This document shows, one piece after another, positions 9,492 through 17,561 of a DNA stretch of 64,000 nucleotides (within the stretch, counting starts at the first letter, position 1; each line of letters starts with the position of its first letter). The translations under genes and the position numbers were made by a program. The notes beneath the pieces were generated by a model. The model was not told where the DNA came from. It saw nothing but the letters and a program-made list of their open reading frames with translations, and ran no database searches. Source of the DNA: Amycolatopsis balhimycina FH 1894 (GTDB lineage: Bacteria; Actinomycetota; Actinomycetes; Mycobacteriales; Pseudonocardiaceae); NCBI RefSeq assembly GCF_000384295.1, contig NZ_KB913037.1, positions 6,010,822 through 6,074,821 of the forward strand, given 5' to 3'.

Positions 9492-10793
9492 ATGGACGGC
9501 GTGCAGGAGTCCCTCGACCACGTCACCGCCGAGCAGGCGATCCCGGCCACGACGGCCGAGTCGCCGCCGAAGATGTTCCGGCGGCGGTCCGGGCGGGCGA
9601 TCGCCGGTGTTGCCGGTGGCCTCGCCGATCACCTCGGCATACCGGTCGTCTGGGTGCGGACGGCCTTTGCGCTGCTGGCCGCGCTCAACGGCGCCGGCCT
9701 GCTCGCCTACGGCCTCCTCTGGGTCTTCGTCCAGCAGCAGTCCGAAGAGGCCGCCGACGCCCCGACACCGAAGGAACGGCAGCAGGCCTTCGGCCTGGTC
9801 GCGCTCGGTGTCGGCCTCGCCGTCGCCAGCGGGACGCTCACCGGGTTCATCAGCGGCTGGGTCGCGGTGCCGCTCGCCGTCGCCATGATCGGTCTCGCGG
9901 TCGTCTGGCGGGAGGCCGACGAGTCGCAGCGCCGCCGCTGGCGGTCCGGCGCGAAGGACGGCTTCGCCGGTGCCTTCCTCGGCGGGGGCGGCTGGTCGGC
10001 CGCGATCCGGATCGTCGCCGGCGTCGCGCTGGTGATCACCGGCATCGGGGTCGTCGTGCTCCGCAGCGGCAGCCTCGACCAGGTCCAGTTCGCGCTCATC
10101 GCCGTCATCGCCACGCTCATCGGCGTCGCCGTGCTGACCGTGCCGTTCTGGCTGCGGCTGGTCCGCGACCTCTCCGACGAGCGCAAGGCCCGCATCCGCA
10201 CCGACGAACGCGCCGAGATCGCCGCCCACCTGCACGACTCCGTGCTGCAGACCCTCGCGCTCATCCAGAAGCAGAGCGAGCAGCCGCGTGAGGTCGCGCG
10301 GCTGGCCCGCAGCCAGGAACGCGAGCTGCGCGGCTGGCTCTACGGCCCGAACGGCTACGGCAAGCCGGCCGAGAAGGTCGAGGAAGCGACCGGGCAGCTG
10401 TCCGAGGCACTCGCCACGGCGTGCGGCGAGGTCGAGGACACCTTCGCGATCTCCGTCGGCCAGGTCGTCGTCGGCGACGCCGAGCTGGACGAGTCGCTGG
10501 TGGCGCTCGTCCAGGCCGCCCGGGAGGCGATCGTCAACGCCGCGAAGCACGCCGGTGTCGACGAAGTCAGCGTTTACGCCGAGGTCGAGCCGACGTCGGT
10601 CACGGTGTTCGTGCGCGACCGCGGCAAGGGCTTCGACCCCGACGTCGTCCCGGACGACCGCCACGGGCTCGCCGACTCGGTCCGCGGCCGGATGACCCGG
10701 CACGGCGGCACGTGCAAGGTGCGGACCGCGCCGGGGGAAGGCACCGAAGTACAGCTCGCCATGCCGGTGAAAGCGGGCAAGGGCGCCGCGTGA
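9492..10793 (+). CDS. PspC-domain sensor histidine kinase (LiaS/DesK-like)
   Basis: The 433-residue kinase begins at ATG 9492 (MDGVQESLDH), with GTG 9486 as an in-frame alternative. Residues ~40-90 are a PspC domain (RAIAGVAGGLADHLGIPVVWVR plus a hydrophobic pair). Four more membrane helices follow to about residue 225. The phospho-acceptor is His248 in AEIAAHLHDSVLQTL, the HisKA_3-like type. The ATPase domain shows an N-box (REAIVNAAKHAG) and G-box (DRGKGFDPD, RHGLADSVRGRM). It is an inner-membrane sensor that should phosphorylate the LuxR-type regulator encoded 40 bp downstream. PspC-fused kinases of this kind are associated with cell-envelope stress in actinobacteria. Confidence 0.92.
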   Translation: MDGVQESLDHVTAEQAIPATTAESPPKMFRRRSGRAIAGVAGGLADHLGIPVVWVRTAFALLAALNGAGLLAYGLLWVFVQQQSEEAADAPTPKERQQAFGLVALGVGLAVASGTLTGFISGWVAVPLAVAMIGLAVVWREADESQRRRWRSGAKDGFAGAFLGGGGWSAAIRIVAGVALVITGIGVVVLRSGSLDQVQFALIAVIATLIGVAVLTVPFWLRLVRDLSDERKARIRTDERAEIAAHLHDSVLQTLALIQKQSEQPREVARLARSQERELRGWLYGPNGYGKPAEKVEEATGQLSEALATACGEVEDTFAISVGQVVVGDAELDESLVALVQAAREAIVNAAKHAGVDEVSVYAEVEPTSVTVFVRDRGKGFDPDVVPDDRHGLADSVRGRMTRHGGTCKVRTAPGEGTEVQLAMPVKAGKGAA

Positions 10794-10833
10794 GGCGGCT
10801 ATGCTCGAAGCTCAGGGCTAGCGAGGGAGAGTC

Positions 10834-11502
10834 GTGACTGACAGCCAGCGGGAACCGGTCAAGGTGTTCCTCGTCGACGACCACGCGCTGTTCCGCGCGG
10901 GGGTGCGCACCGAGCTCGATTCGATCACCGACGAGGTCCGCGTGGTCGGCGAGGCCGGTTCGGTCGCCGAGGCCGTCGCCGGGATCGCCCGGACGAAGCC
11001 GCAGGTCGTGCTGCTCGACGTGCACATGCCCGACGGCGGCGGCGCCGAGGTGCTGCGCCGGGTCCGCCCGGAGCTGCCGGACACCGTCTTCCTGGCCCTG
11101 TCGGTCTCCGACGCGGCCGAGGACGTCATCGCGGTCATCCGCGCCGGCGCCCGCGGGTACGTCACGAAGACGATCTCGTCGAAGGAGCTGGTCCGCGCGG
11201 TGGTCCGGGTCGCGGACGGCGACGCGGTGTTCTCGCCGCGGCTGGCCGGGTTCGTGCTGGACGCGTTCGCCGACCGCCCGGGCTCGGCGCCGATCAACGA
11301 CCCCGAGCTGGACCTGCTGACCCCGCGCGAGCGCGACGTCCTGCGGCTGCTGGCCCGCGGCTACGCGTACAAGGAGATCGCGTCGGAGCTGTTCATCTCG
11401 GTGAAGACGGTCGAGACGCACGTCTCGAGCGTCCTGCGGAAGACCCAGCTGTCGAACCGCTACGAGCTCTCCCGCTGGGCCTCCGACCGCCGCTTGGTCT
11501 AG
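10834..11502 (+). CDS. LuxR/NarL-type response regulator
   Basis: The 222-residue regulator starts with GTG behind GAGGGAGA. The receiver domain (1-125) has the acidic pair in FLVDDHALFRAGV, phospho-acceptor Asp62 in VVLLDVHMPDGG and the conserved Lys in GYVTKTISSKEL. The C-terminal GerE/LuxR helix-turn-helix is LTPRERDVLRLLARGYAYKEIASEL with ISVKTVETHVSSVL. It is the cognate partner of the PspC-kinase just upstream. The divergent pspC-like gene is a likely target. Its stop interlocks with that of the convergent exporter gene in the tetramer CTAG. Confidence 0.95.
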   Translation: MTDSQREPVKVFLVDDHALFRAGVRTELDSITDEVRVVGEAGSVAEAVAGIARTKPQVVLLDVHMPDGGGAEVLRRVRPELPDTVFLALSVSDAAEDVIAVIRAGARGYVTKTISSKELVRAVVRVADGDAVFSPRLAGFVLDAFADRPGSAPINDPELDLLTPRERDVLRLLARGYAYKEIASELFISVKTVETHVSSVLRKTQLSNRYELSRWASDRRLV

Positions 11503-12410
11503 ACGCGCTCCTCCGCCAGGAGCGGCACCGGCGCTGCGACCGGCTTCTGGAGCCGGGTCAGCGCGACGCCGCCCAGGACGACCACCATGCCCGCGATCAC
11601 CCGCAGGGTGAGCTGCTCGCCCAGGAACACCGTGCCCAGCAGCACCGACACCACCGGCAGCAGGTAGCCGACGACGGACGCGGCGACCGCGCCTTCGCTC
11701 GCCAGCAGCTGGTAGTTCAGCGCGAACGCGATCCCCGTCGACCCGATGCCGAGCACCAGCACCGCGAGCACCGGCCCGGCGGAAACGTGCACCGGAGTGA
11801 ACCCGCCCGCGGGCAGCGCCAGCACGAGAAACCCGCTGGCCAGCAGCATCTGCCCGGCCGAAGTCGCGTATGGCGACAACGAAGGGTCCGACAGGTACTT
11901 GCCCTCGTAGACGAACGCGAAGCCGTAGCTCGCCGCCGCGGCCAGGCAGGCCAGCGCGCCCCAGCTGAGCAGGCCCGACGCCTGCCACGGCGCGAAGATC
12001 AGCAGGATGCCGCCGAGCCCGGCCAGCAGCCCGGCCAACCGCGTCCCGGTCATCCGCGGCGACGTCCCCATCAGCGGCGCGGCCAGGAGCACCCACAGCG
12101 GCGTCGTCGAGTTGAGCACGCCGGTGATCCCCGAGTCGACGGTCGTCTCGCCGATGGCGAACAACAGGAACGGCAGCGCGTTGTGGAAGAACGCCGCGAC
12201 GGCCAGGTGTCCCCACATCCGCCGTCCGCGCGGCAGCCGTGCCCGGTGCAGGCGGCACAGCACGAGCAACATGGCCGCGCCGAGCACGAGCCGCGCCAGC
12301 ACCAGCTGCACCGGCGAGAACATCCCCAGTCCCAGCTTGATCCAGAAGAAGCTCGAGCCCCACATCAGCGCCAGCGCACCGATCCTCAGCAGGGTCTTCG
12401 TCTCGCCCAC
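11499..12410 (-). CDS. EamA/DMT-family transporter
   Basis: The 303-residue protein has ten predicted membrane helices in two related halves of the EamA type, with the motif GSSFFWIKLGLGMFSP near the start and LGTVFLGEQLTLRVIAGM near the end. Members export amino acids, metabolites or toxic compounds by proton exchange. The substrate is not evident. A LysR-type gene is transcribed away from it across a 102-bp gap and probably controls it. The stop overlaps that of the response regulator by four bases. Confidence 0.9.
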   Translation of the reverse strand: MGETKTLLRIGALALMWGSSFFWIKLGLGMFSPVQLVLARLVLGAAMLLVLCRLHRARLPRGRRMWGHLAVAAFFHNALPFLLFAIGETTVDSGITGVLNSTTPLWVLLAAPLMGTSPRMTGTRLAGLLAGLGGILLIFAPWQASGLLSWGALACLAAAASYGFAFVYEGKYLSDPSLSPYATSAGQMLLASGFLVLALPAGGFTPVHVSAGPVLAVLVLGIGSTGIAFALNYQLLASEGAVAASVVGYLLPVVSVLLGTVFLGEQLTLRVIAGMVVVLGGVALTRLQKPVAAPVPLLAEERV

Positions 12411-12473
12411 CCAGTCCTCCTTCGCCGATCAGCGCCAGCTTCACCCGGGCGTGACGTAAGGACAAGCGAAATT

Positions 12474-12499
12474 AGCTGCAGGAATACTTAAGCGCAGCT
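12474..12499. promoter_or_regulatory. Candidate LysR operator between exporter and lysR genes
   Basis: AGCTGC (12474-12479) and GCAGCT (12494-12499) form an inverted repeat with a 14-nt spacer, directly upstream of the LysR start at 12513 and in the shared divergent promoter region. Confidence 0.4.
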
Positions 12500-12512
12500 G
12501 TACGATCGGAGC

Positions 12513-13415
12513 ATGCTCGACGTCCGCCGCATGCAGGTCCTCCGCGCCGTGATCACCAGCGGGTCGATCACCGCCGCGGCCCGCAACCTGGGCTACACGC
12601 CCTCCGCGATCAGCCAGCAGCTGTCGGCGCTGGAACGCGAGGCCGGCACCGAACTGCTCGAACGCGTCGGGCGCGGCGTCCGGGCGACCCCGGCGGGCTC
12701 GCTGCTGTCCGAGCACGCCGAGACGCTGAGCACCGAGCTCGCCCGGGCCGAGGCGGCGCTGACCGAGCTCAAGGAGGGCCGCATCGGCCGCGTCTCCATC
12801 CGCTACTTCGCGACCGCGGGCGCGTCCCTGGTCCCGCCCGCCATCGCCGCCGTCCGCCGCGAGCACCCCGGTGTGCACCTCGACCTCAAGCTCGTCGAAC
12901 CCGACGACCCGATGGCGGCCGTCGAGGCGGGCCACGCCGACGTCGCGATCACCGTCTACCCCCGCCGGACCCCGCCCGCCAAGGGCGTCGAGCTGGTGCA
13001 CCTGCTCGACGACCCGTACCGGGCCGTGCTGCCGAAGACCCACCCGCTGGCCCGCAAGCGCGTGCTGGACCTGACGGAGTTCGCCGAAGAGCCGTGGGTC
13101 GGCGTGGACGGCATGCCCGGGATCTGCCGCGACATCCTGGACAGCGCCTGCGCGTCCGCCGGGTTCACGCCGAACATCGTCGTGGAGTCCGAGGACTACC
13201 AGACGGCACAGGGGTTCGTCGCCGCCGGCATCGGCGTCGGCCTCATCCCGGAGCTCGGGCTCGGCGCCCAGCACCCCGGAGTGGTCGTCCGGCGGATCCG
13301 CAACCCGGAGCCGGTCCGCGCGATCCACGCCGCGGTCGCCTCGCGGTCCGCGAGCCACCCGGCCGTCCGCACGCTGCTGGCGGCGATGCGCGCGGCGAGC
13401 GTCAAAGTGGCCTAG
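12513..13415 (+). CDS. LysR-family transcriptional regulator
   Basis: The 300-residue protein begins with the winged helix-turn-helix MQVLRAVITSGSITAAARNLGYTPSAISQQLSALE pattern (about residues 5-40), here cited only by its position and key start. The effector-binding domain follows from about residue 90 (VSIRYFATAGASLVPPAIAAV) with a second lobe near LVHLLDDPYRAVLPKTHPLA. It is divergent from the EamA transporter, the classic geometry for autoregulation and control of a neighbouring exporter. The ligand is unknown. Only 10 bp separate its stop from the convergent pseudokinase gene. Confidence 0.93.
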   Translation: MLDVRRMQVLRAVITSGSITAAARNLGYTPSAISQQLSALEREAGTELLERVGRGVRATPAGSLLSEHAETLSTELARAEAALTELKEGRIGRVSIRYFATAGASLVPPAIAAVRREHPGVHLDLKLVEPDDPMAAVEAGHADVAITVYPRRTPPAKGVELVHLLDDPYRAVLPKTHPLARKRVLDLTEFAEEPWVGVDGMPGICRDILDSACASAGFTPNIVVESEDYQTAQGFVAAGIGVGLIPELGLGAQHPGVVVRRIRNPEPVRAIHAAVASRSASHPAVRTLLAAMRAASVKVA

Positions 13416-13425
13416 ACGAAGTGGC

Positions 13426-14595
13426 CTAGACGAAGAACAGTTCCGAAACAAGGATGCCGACCAGCACCGCCGCGAGGATCGCGGCCACGGTGATCAGCGC
13501 CTTCTTCGACACCGGCAGGTTCCACGCCTCGGCCGGCCGGGCCGGGGCGGCCGGCGCCGGCGCGTACTGCGTTGCCTGGTGCGGCGGAGTTGCTTGGTGC
13601 GGCGGAATTGCCTGCGGCGGCGGAACCGGCTGCATCCGCTGGGTCTCCTCGGCCGAGGAGTAACCGGGTGCGGGCGGGGCGACCGGGATCTGCTGCTGGA
13701 ACTGCGGAGCCGACGGCGGCATCGGCGGAAGCGGCTGCGGCACCGGCGGCCCCGCGGCCGCCAGCCCCGGGTTGAACGGCGGCGCCGGCGGGGGTGGGGG
13801 CGGCGGCATCCCGGGCGCGGTCGGCGGAATGAACGCCGTTTCACGGCCCTCGGTGATCGCCTTCAGCGAGCGGACGGTGTCCGCCATCGTCGGCCGGGTC
13901 GTCGGATCCGAGCGCAGCATCTTGCGCAGCGCTTCGGTGAGGACGCCCGCGTTCTGCGGCGGCCGTTCGGACGACTGGCCGTCGTCCCCGAACGGCGGCA
14001 CGCCCTCCACCGAGGTGTAGAGCGTCGCGCCGAGGGAGAAGACGTCGGCGGCCGGCGTGCCCGGCAGCCCGCGCGCGACCTCTGGCGCCACGTACGCCGG
14101 GCTCGGGCCGCCGCCGCTGATGCCGATGTCGGTGAGCTTCACGCCGCCGTCGTCGGCCAGGAGCACCGTGCCCGGCTCGAGGGTGCGGTGGACGAACCCG
14201 GCCGCGTGGATCGCGGCGAGGGCGTTCCCGAGCTGGATGCCCAGCAGCGCCGCCTGGTCAGGGGTGAGCCTGCCGTGCTCGGCGAGGAAGGTCGCCATGC
14301 TGCGCGACGGGATGTACTCCATCACCAGCCAGACGTCCTGGCCGTCCGGCAGCACGTCGAACACCTTGATCGCGCTCGGGTGCTCGATCCGCGCCGCGTC
14401 CTTGCCCTCCTGCATGGCGGCCGCGCGCGCCTGCTCGGCGCGCTCCCCGGCCCCGACCGGCAGGTACATCCGCTTCATCGCGACGGTGCGGAACAGCCGC
14501 GTGTCGAACGCCAGCCACACGATGCCCGCGCGGCCGCGGCCGATCGGCTGGTCCAGCCGGAACCGGCCGCCGACGATGGTGCCTTCAGAACTCAA
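13426..14595 (-). CDS. Membrane-anchored Ser/Thr pseudokinase
   Basis: The 389-residue protein has a protein-kinase fold over residues ~8-265, a Pro/Gln-rich linker and one C-terminal membrane helix (VSKKALITVAAILAAVLVG) with almost no extracytoplasmic tail. The glycine loop GRGRAGIV and ATP-binding Lys41 (VAMK) are kept. The catalytic loop reads HRTLEPGT instead of HRDIKPGN: catalytic Asp is Thr138, Lys is Glu140, Asn is Thr143. The DFG motif is DIG (Asp156). It should therefore bind nucleotide weakly or not at all and not transfer phosphate. It starts with TTG 13 nt after the stop of the active kinase, with CGAGG spaced 6 nt before, so the two are co-expressed. A scaffold or allosteric role is inferred. 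Confidence 0.88.
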   Translation of the reverse strand: MSSEGTIVGGRFRLDQPIGRGRAGIVWLAFDTRLFRTVAMKRMYLPVGAGERAEQARAAAMQEGKDAARIEHPSAIKVFDVLPDGQDVWLVMEYIPSRSMATFLAEHGRLTPDQAALLGIQLGNALAAIHAAGFVHRTLEPGTVLLADDGGVKLTDIGISGGGPSPAYVAPEVARGLPGTPAADVFSLGATLYTSVEGVPPFGDDGQSSERPPQNAGVLTEALRKMLRSDPTTRPTMADTVRSLKAITEGRETAFIPPTAPGMPPPPPPPAPPFNPGLAAAGPPVPQPLPPMPPSAPQFQQQIPVAPPAPGYSSAEETQRMQPVPPPQAIPPHQATPPHQATQYAPAPAAPARPAEAWNLPVSKKALITVAAILAAVLVGILVSELFFV

Positions 14596-14608
14596 GACGT
14601 ACCTCGGG

Positions 14609-16228
14609 TCACGGCGTGGTGGTTGTCGGTGTTGCGGTAGGCGGAGTGGTGGTGGGCGACGGCGGCGTTTCGGAAGTCGACGTCGTGGCCTTCGTGCTGG
14701 GCTTGGTCGGCGTCGGTGTGTCTTCGGTGCTCCGCGGCGTGGTCGTGCGCTTCGACGTGGTCGGCTTCGTCGACGGCAGATCCACCGTGGAGGTGGGCAG
14801 ATCCGTCGTCGACGGGAGCGTTTCCGACGTCGCCGCCGGTGACGGCTTGGTGCTCGGCACCGTCGCCGCCGGTGCCGCCGGGTTGTTCGGGCTCAGCAGC
14901 CAGACGACGAGCGCGACCAGGCCCACGACCACGATGCCGCCGAGGATCGCCGGGCGCTTCCACGCGCCGGGCTTCTCGTCGTCATCGTCGGCGGGGCTGG
15001 TCTGCGGGCGCTGCCGGGGCGGGGGCGGCGGGGCCGGCTCGTCGTCGTAATCGTCGTAGTCGTCGTACTGGTCGTCCGCGTACGGGCCCTGCTCGTGCGG
15101 CGGCACCGGGACGGCGCGGGTCGCGGCCAGCCCGGGCGGCACGCCCCCGTGCTGGTTGTCCGCCGGGTAGCGGTCGTACCTGTCGTAGTCGTCCTCCGGG
15201 TAGCCGGTGGCTTCCGGGTAGTCGTCCTCGTCGTAGTACGGCACGGCCTGGGTCGGCGCCGCGTCGCCGAGCAGCGTGCCCGAGTGACCGGCGGGGACCT
15301 CGTCGAACATCTGGGTCGCGTTCGGGTCGGCGACGGCGGCCGCGCCGAGGACACCGGCGGACGGCGCCAGCATGGTCTCCTCCGCCGGGCCGCCGAGCGG
15401 CGTCTCACCGCGCGCGACGGCGGCGAGCAGCTCTTCGCACTCCTCGGCGGTCGGCCGGTGCTCGACGTCCGGGTGCAGCAGCACGGCCAGCACGCTGGCC
15501 AGCGGTCCGGACTGGCGCGGCGGGTTGATCTGCCCGGCCGCGACCGCGTGCAGCAGGCTGAGCGTGTTCTCGGACAACCCGAACGGCGGCTGGCCCTCGC
15601 AGGCCGCGTACAGCGTCGAGCCGAGGGAGAAGATGTCGGACTCCGGCCCGGGCTCGCCGCCGATCGCGACCTCGGGGGCCAGGTAGGCGGGCGTGCCGGC
15701 GATCATCCCGGTCTTGGTGACCGTGACGTCGTCCTTGGCACGGGAGATGCCGAAGTCGGTGATCTTCACGACGCCGTTGCCGCCGAGGAGGATGTTGCCC
15801 GGCTTGATGTCGCGGTGCACGATGCCGACCGCGTGCGCCTCGCGCAGCGCCGCGGCGACCTGGGCGCCGATGCGCGCCACCTCGGTCGGCGGCAGCGTGC
15901 GGCGTTCCTGCAGCACGGTGGCCAGGCTGGTGGAGTTGAGGTACTCCATGATCAGGCAGGGCTGGCCGTTGTCGTCGGTGACGACGTCGAAGACCGAGAT
16001 CGCGTTCGGGTGGTGCAGCCGGGCCGCGATCCGGCCTTCGCGCATCGTCCGCTGCCGGGCGTCCTCTTTGTCGTGCTCGTCCAGGTGCGGCTGGAGCAGG
16101 AGCTGCTTGATGGCCACGGTGCGGCCCAGGACCTCGTCCTGCGCCTGCCAGACGGCCCCCATCGCGCCCGTGCCGATCCGGCCGACGATGCGATATCGAC
16201 CGGCGACCAGACGACCCTCGTCGCTCAC
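14609..16228 (-). CDS. Membrane Ser/Thr protein kinase (PknB-like catalytic domain)
   Basis: The 539-residue kinase starts with GTG behind GGGAGG. The catalytic domain (about 11-275) is complete: GTGAMGAV, VAIK, HRDIKPGN, TDFGIS, TPAYLAPE. An acidic/Tyr-rich juxtamembrane region (~280-425) leads to one helix (AILGGIVVVGLVALVVWLL) and an outer tail of ~95 residues made almost only of Thr, Ser and Pro. No PASTA repeats are present. The tail is a likely O-mannosylation substrate or wall spacer, by analogy with other actinobacterial secreted Thr/Pro stretches. It heads the two-gene unit with the pseudokinase; two single-pass proteins with matching C-terminal domains lie upstream on the same strand. 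Confidence 0.95.
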   Translation of the reverse strand: MSDEGRLVAGRYRIVGRIGTGAMGAVWQAQDEVLGRTVAIKQLLLQPHLDEHDKEDARQRTMREGRIAARLHHPNAISVFDVVTDDNGQPCLIMEYLNSTSLATVLQERRTLPPTEVARIGAQVAAALREAHAVGIVHRDIKPGNILLGGNGVVKITDFGISRAKDDVTVTKTGMIAGTPAYLAPEVAIGGEPGPESDIFSLGSTLYAACEGQPPFGLSENTLSLLHAVAAGQINPPRQSGPLASVLAVLLHPDVEHRPTAEECEELLAAVARGETPLGGPAEETMLAPSAGVLGAAAVADPNATQMFDEVPAGHSGTLLGDAAPTQAVPYYDEDDYPEATGYPEDDYDRYDRYPADNQHGGVPPGLAATRAVPVPPHEQGPYADDQYDDYDDYDDEPAPPPPPRQRPQTSPADDDDEKPGAWKRPAILGGIVVVGLVALVVWLLSPNNPAAPAATVPSTKPSPAATSETLPSTTDLPTSTVDLPSTKPTTSKRTTTPRSTEDTPTPTKPSTKATTSTSETPPSPTTTPPTATPTTTTP

Positions 16229-16443
16229 GCGACCTCCCTTTGGGCTCCGACTTCACCAGGGCGTGAGGATCGGTGCCTGGTGACGCGGCCACGCGCACGC
16301 CGCTTCGATGGAGCGTATGCACGTGTCGTGGGCTGCGGGCCGGCTTTTCCGAGACCGGCCCGTGACAAGGCTAGGCGCTCACTCTGCGCACACGAATCCG
16401 GTACAGGCACTTGAACCACGGGTGAAGGGGTGATCGCCGAGGG

Positions 16444-17301
16444 CTACATGTACTGGGCCGAGACGAGCTCGGCTTCGGTGATCAGGTTGCCGGTGTCGGC
16501 GACCCGGAACAGCTGGGTGACGCGCACCATCGCGCCGTCCGGCCGGTGCAGAGTGGCGACCGCGAGGATCGAGCCGTCCGGGTTGATCTGCGTGTCGGCC
16601 TCTTGGACGTCGATGGCGTCCATCGCGCTCCAGGTGCGGACCAGCTCGCCGGCCGCGCCGTCGGCCAGCGCCGGGCTCAGCAGCGCCAGTGCGCCCGCCG
16701 AATCCCGGGCGACGGTGGCGTAGAAGTTCTTGACCGCCTGGATCTTCTGGCTCGCGCTGCGCGCGTCGGCCGCCTTGTCCGGCACCGGCTCGGCCTGGCC
16801 CGGCGTCCGGTGGGCCGGTGAACGGCCCTGGGCGGGCGCGGTGGCCGGCGTGGTGCTTTGGGCGTGCGCTCCCGGCGTCGCGGGCTCGTTCTGCTCCGGC
16901 GAGCCGCCACCGGCCTGGTGCTGCGGCACGGCGAGGCCGCCGAGCTCGGCGGCTCCGGTGAAGCCGGCGGGCGTCGACTGGCCGCCGGACGCGGCGCGGT
17001 GCGAGCTGGTCAGCATCGGCGCGGCGATCACCGCGCCTGCGACGAGCGCACCGGCGGTGACGAGCCCGGCCAGCTTGGCGCGGCGGGCGACCCGGCTCTC
17101 CGGCTCACCGCCGTCCTCGGCCTGCGCCGGCTCGCGGACCGGCTCGGGCCGCGGCGGCAGGAACTTCTGCGGGTCGCGGAAGACCTGCTCGAGATAGTCG
17201 CGGTCGGCGTCGTCGACGCCGTCGAGAATCTCGGCCGGGATGACGTCCTCGACGCGGACGGCGTGGGGTGATTCCCGCCGTGTGCGCTGCCGATCAAGCA
17301 C
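16444..17301 (-). CDS. Single-pass membrane protein with NTF2-like outer domain (paralogue of 17562 gene)
   Basis: I place the start at GTG 17301 because CGAGGAC lies 8 nt upstream; the longer frame to 17433 lacks a site. The 285-residue protein has a cytoplasmic N terminus (~75 residues, basic then acidic), a helix (LAGLVTAGALVAGAVIAAP), a Pro/Ala/Gln-rich spacer and a C-terminal ~95-residue domain. That domain (KNFYATVARDSAGALALLSP ... LVSAQYM) aligns by eye with the end of the protein encoded at 17562-18791 and has the helix-then-strands pattern of NTF2-like folds. It lies 215 bp upstream of the Ser/Thr kinase on the same strand, suggesting a partner or substrate. No known family is recognised. 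Confidence 0.75.
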   Translation of the reverse strand: MLDRQRTRRESPHAVRVEDVIPAEILDGVDDADRDYLEQVFRDPQKFLPPRPEPVREPAQAEDGGEPESRVARRAKLAGLVTAGALVAGAVIAAPMLTSSHRAASGGQSTPAGFTGAAELGGLAVPQHQAGGGSPEQNEPATPGAHAQSTTPATAPAQGRSPAHRTPGQAEPVPDKAADARSASQKIQAVKNFYATVARDSAGALALLSPALADGAAGELVRTWSAMDAIDVQEADTQINPDGSILAVATLHRPDGAMVRVTQLFRVADTGNLITEAELVSAQYM

Positions 17302-17519
17302 GAAAGTCCTCGCTCTGGGGTGCCGGGGACGGCCACTCGGCCGTTCGGCCGGATGCCCGTTGGTCCGGTTGGCCGGTTCGTGGCCGGTTCCGGATCCGCT
17401 GTCGTCAGGTAACCCTGTGCGGACGGCGACCACCAGGCTCTGTCGCCGGAATGCCGTCGCGACACGACGAGCGGCAGCTTATGTCACCCACCCGGACCAG
17501 GCATAACCGCTCGGCGCAT

Positions 17520-17554
17520 CGCACGTGCATCAGAACGGGCAAACCGCACGTGCG
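17520..17554 (-). terminator. Hairpin after the 17562 gene
   Basis: CGCACGTGC (17520-17528) and its complement (17546-17554) form an inverted repeat just past the stop at 17562. A shorter self-complementary core around GCACGTGC with flanking AAACC/GGGTTT could also fold. It may end transcription of the upstream membrane protein gene or lie in the promoter of the next. Confidence 0.35.
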
Positions 17555-17561
17555 GGTTTGA

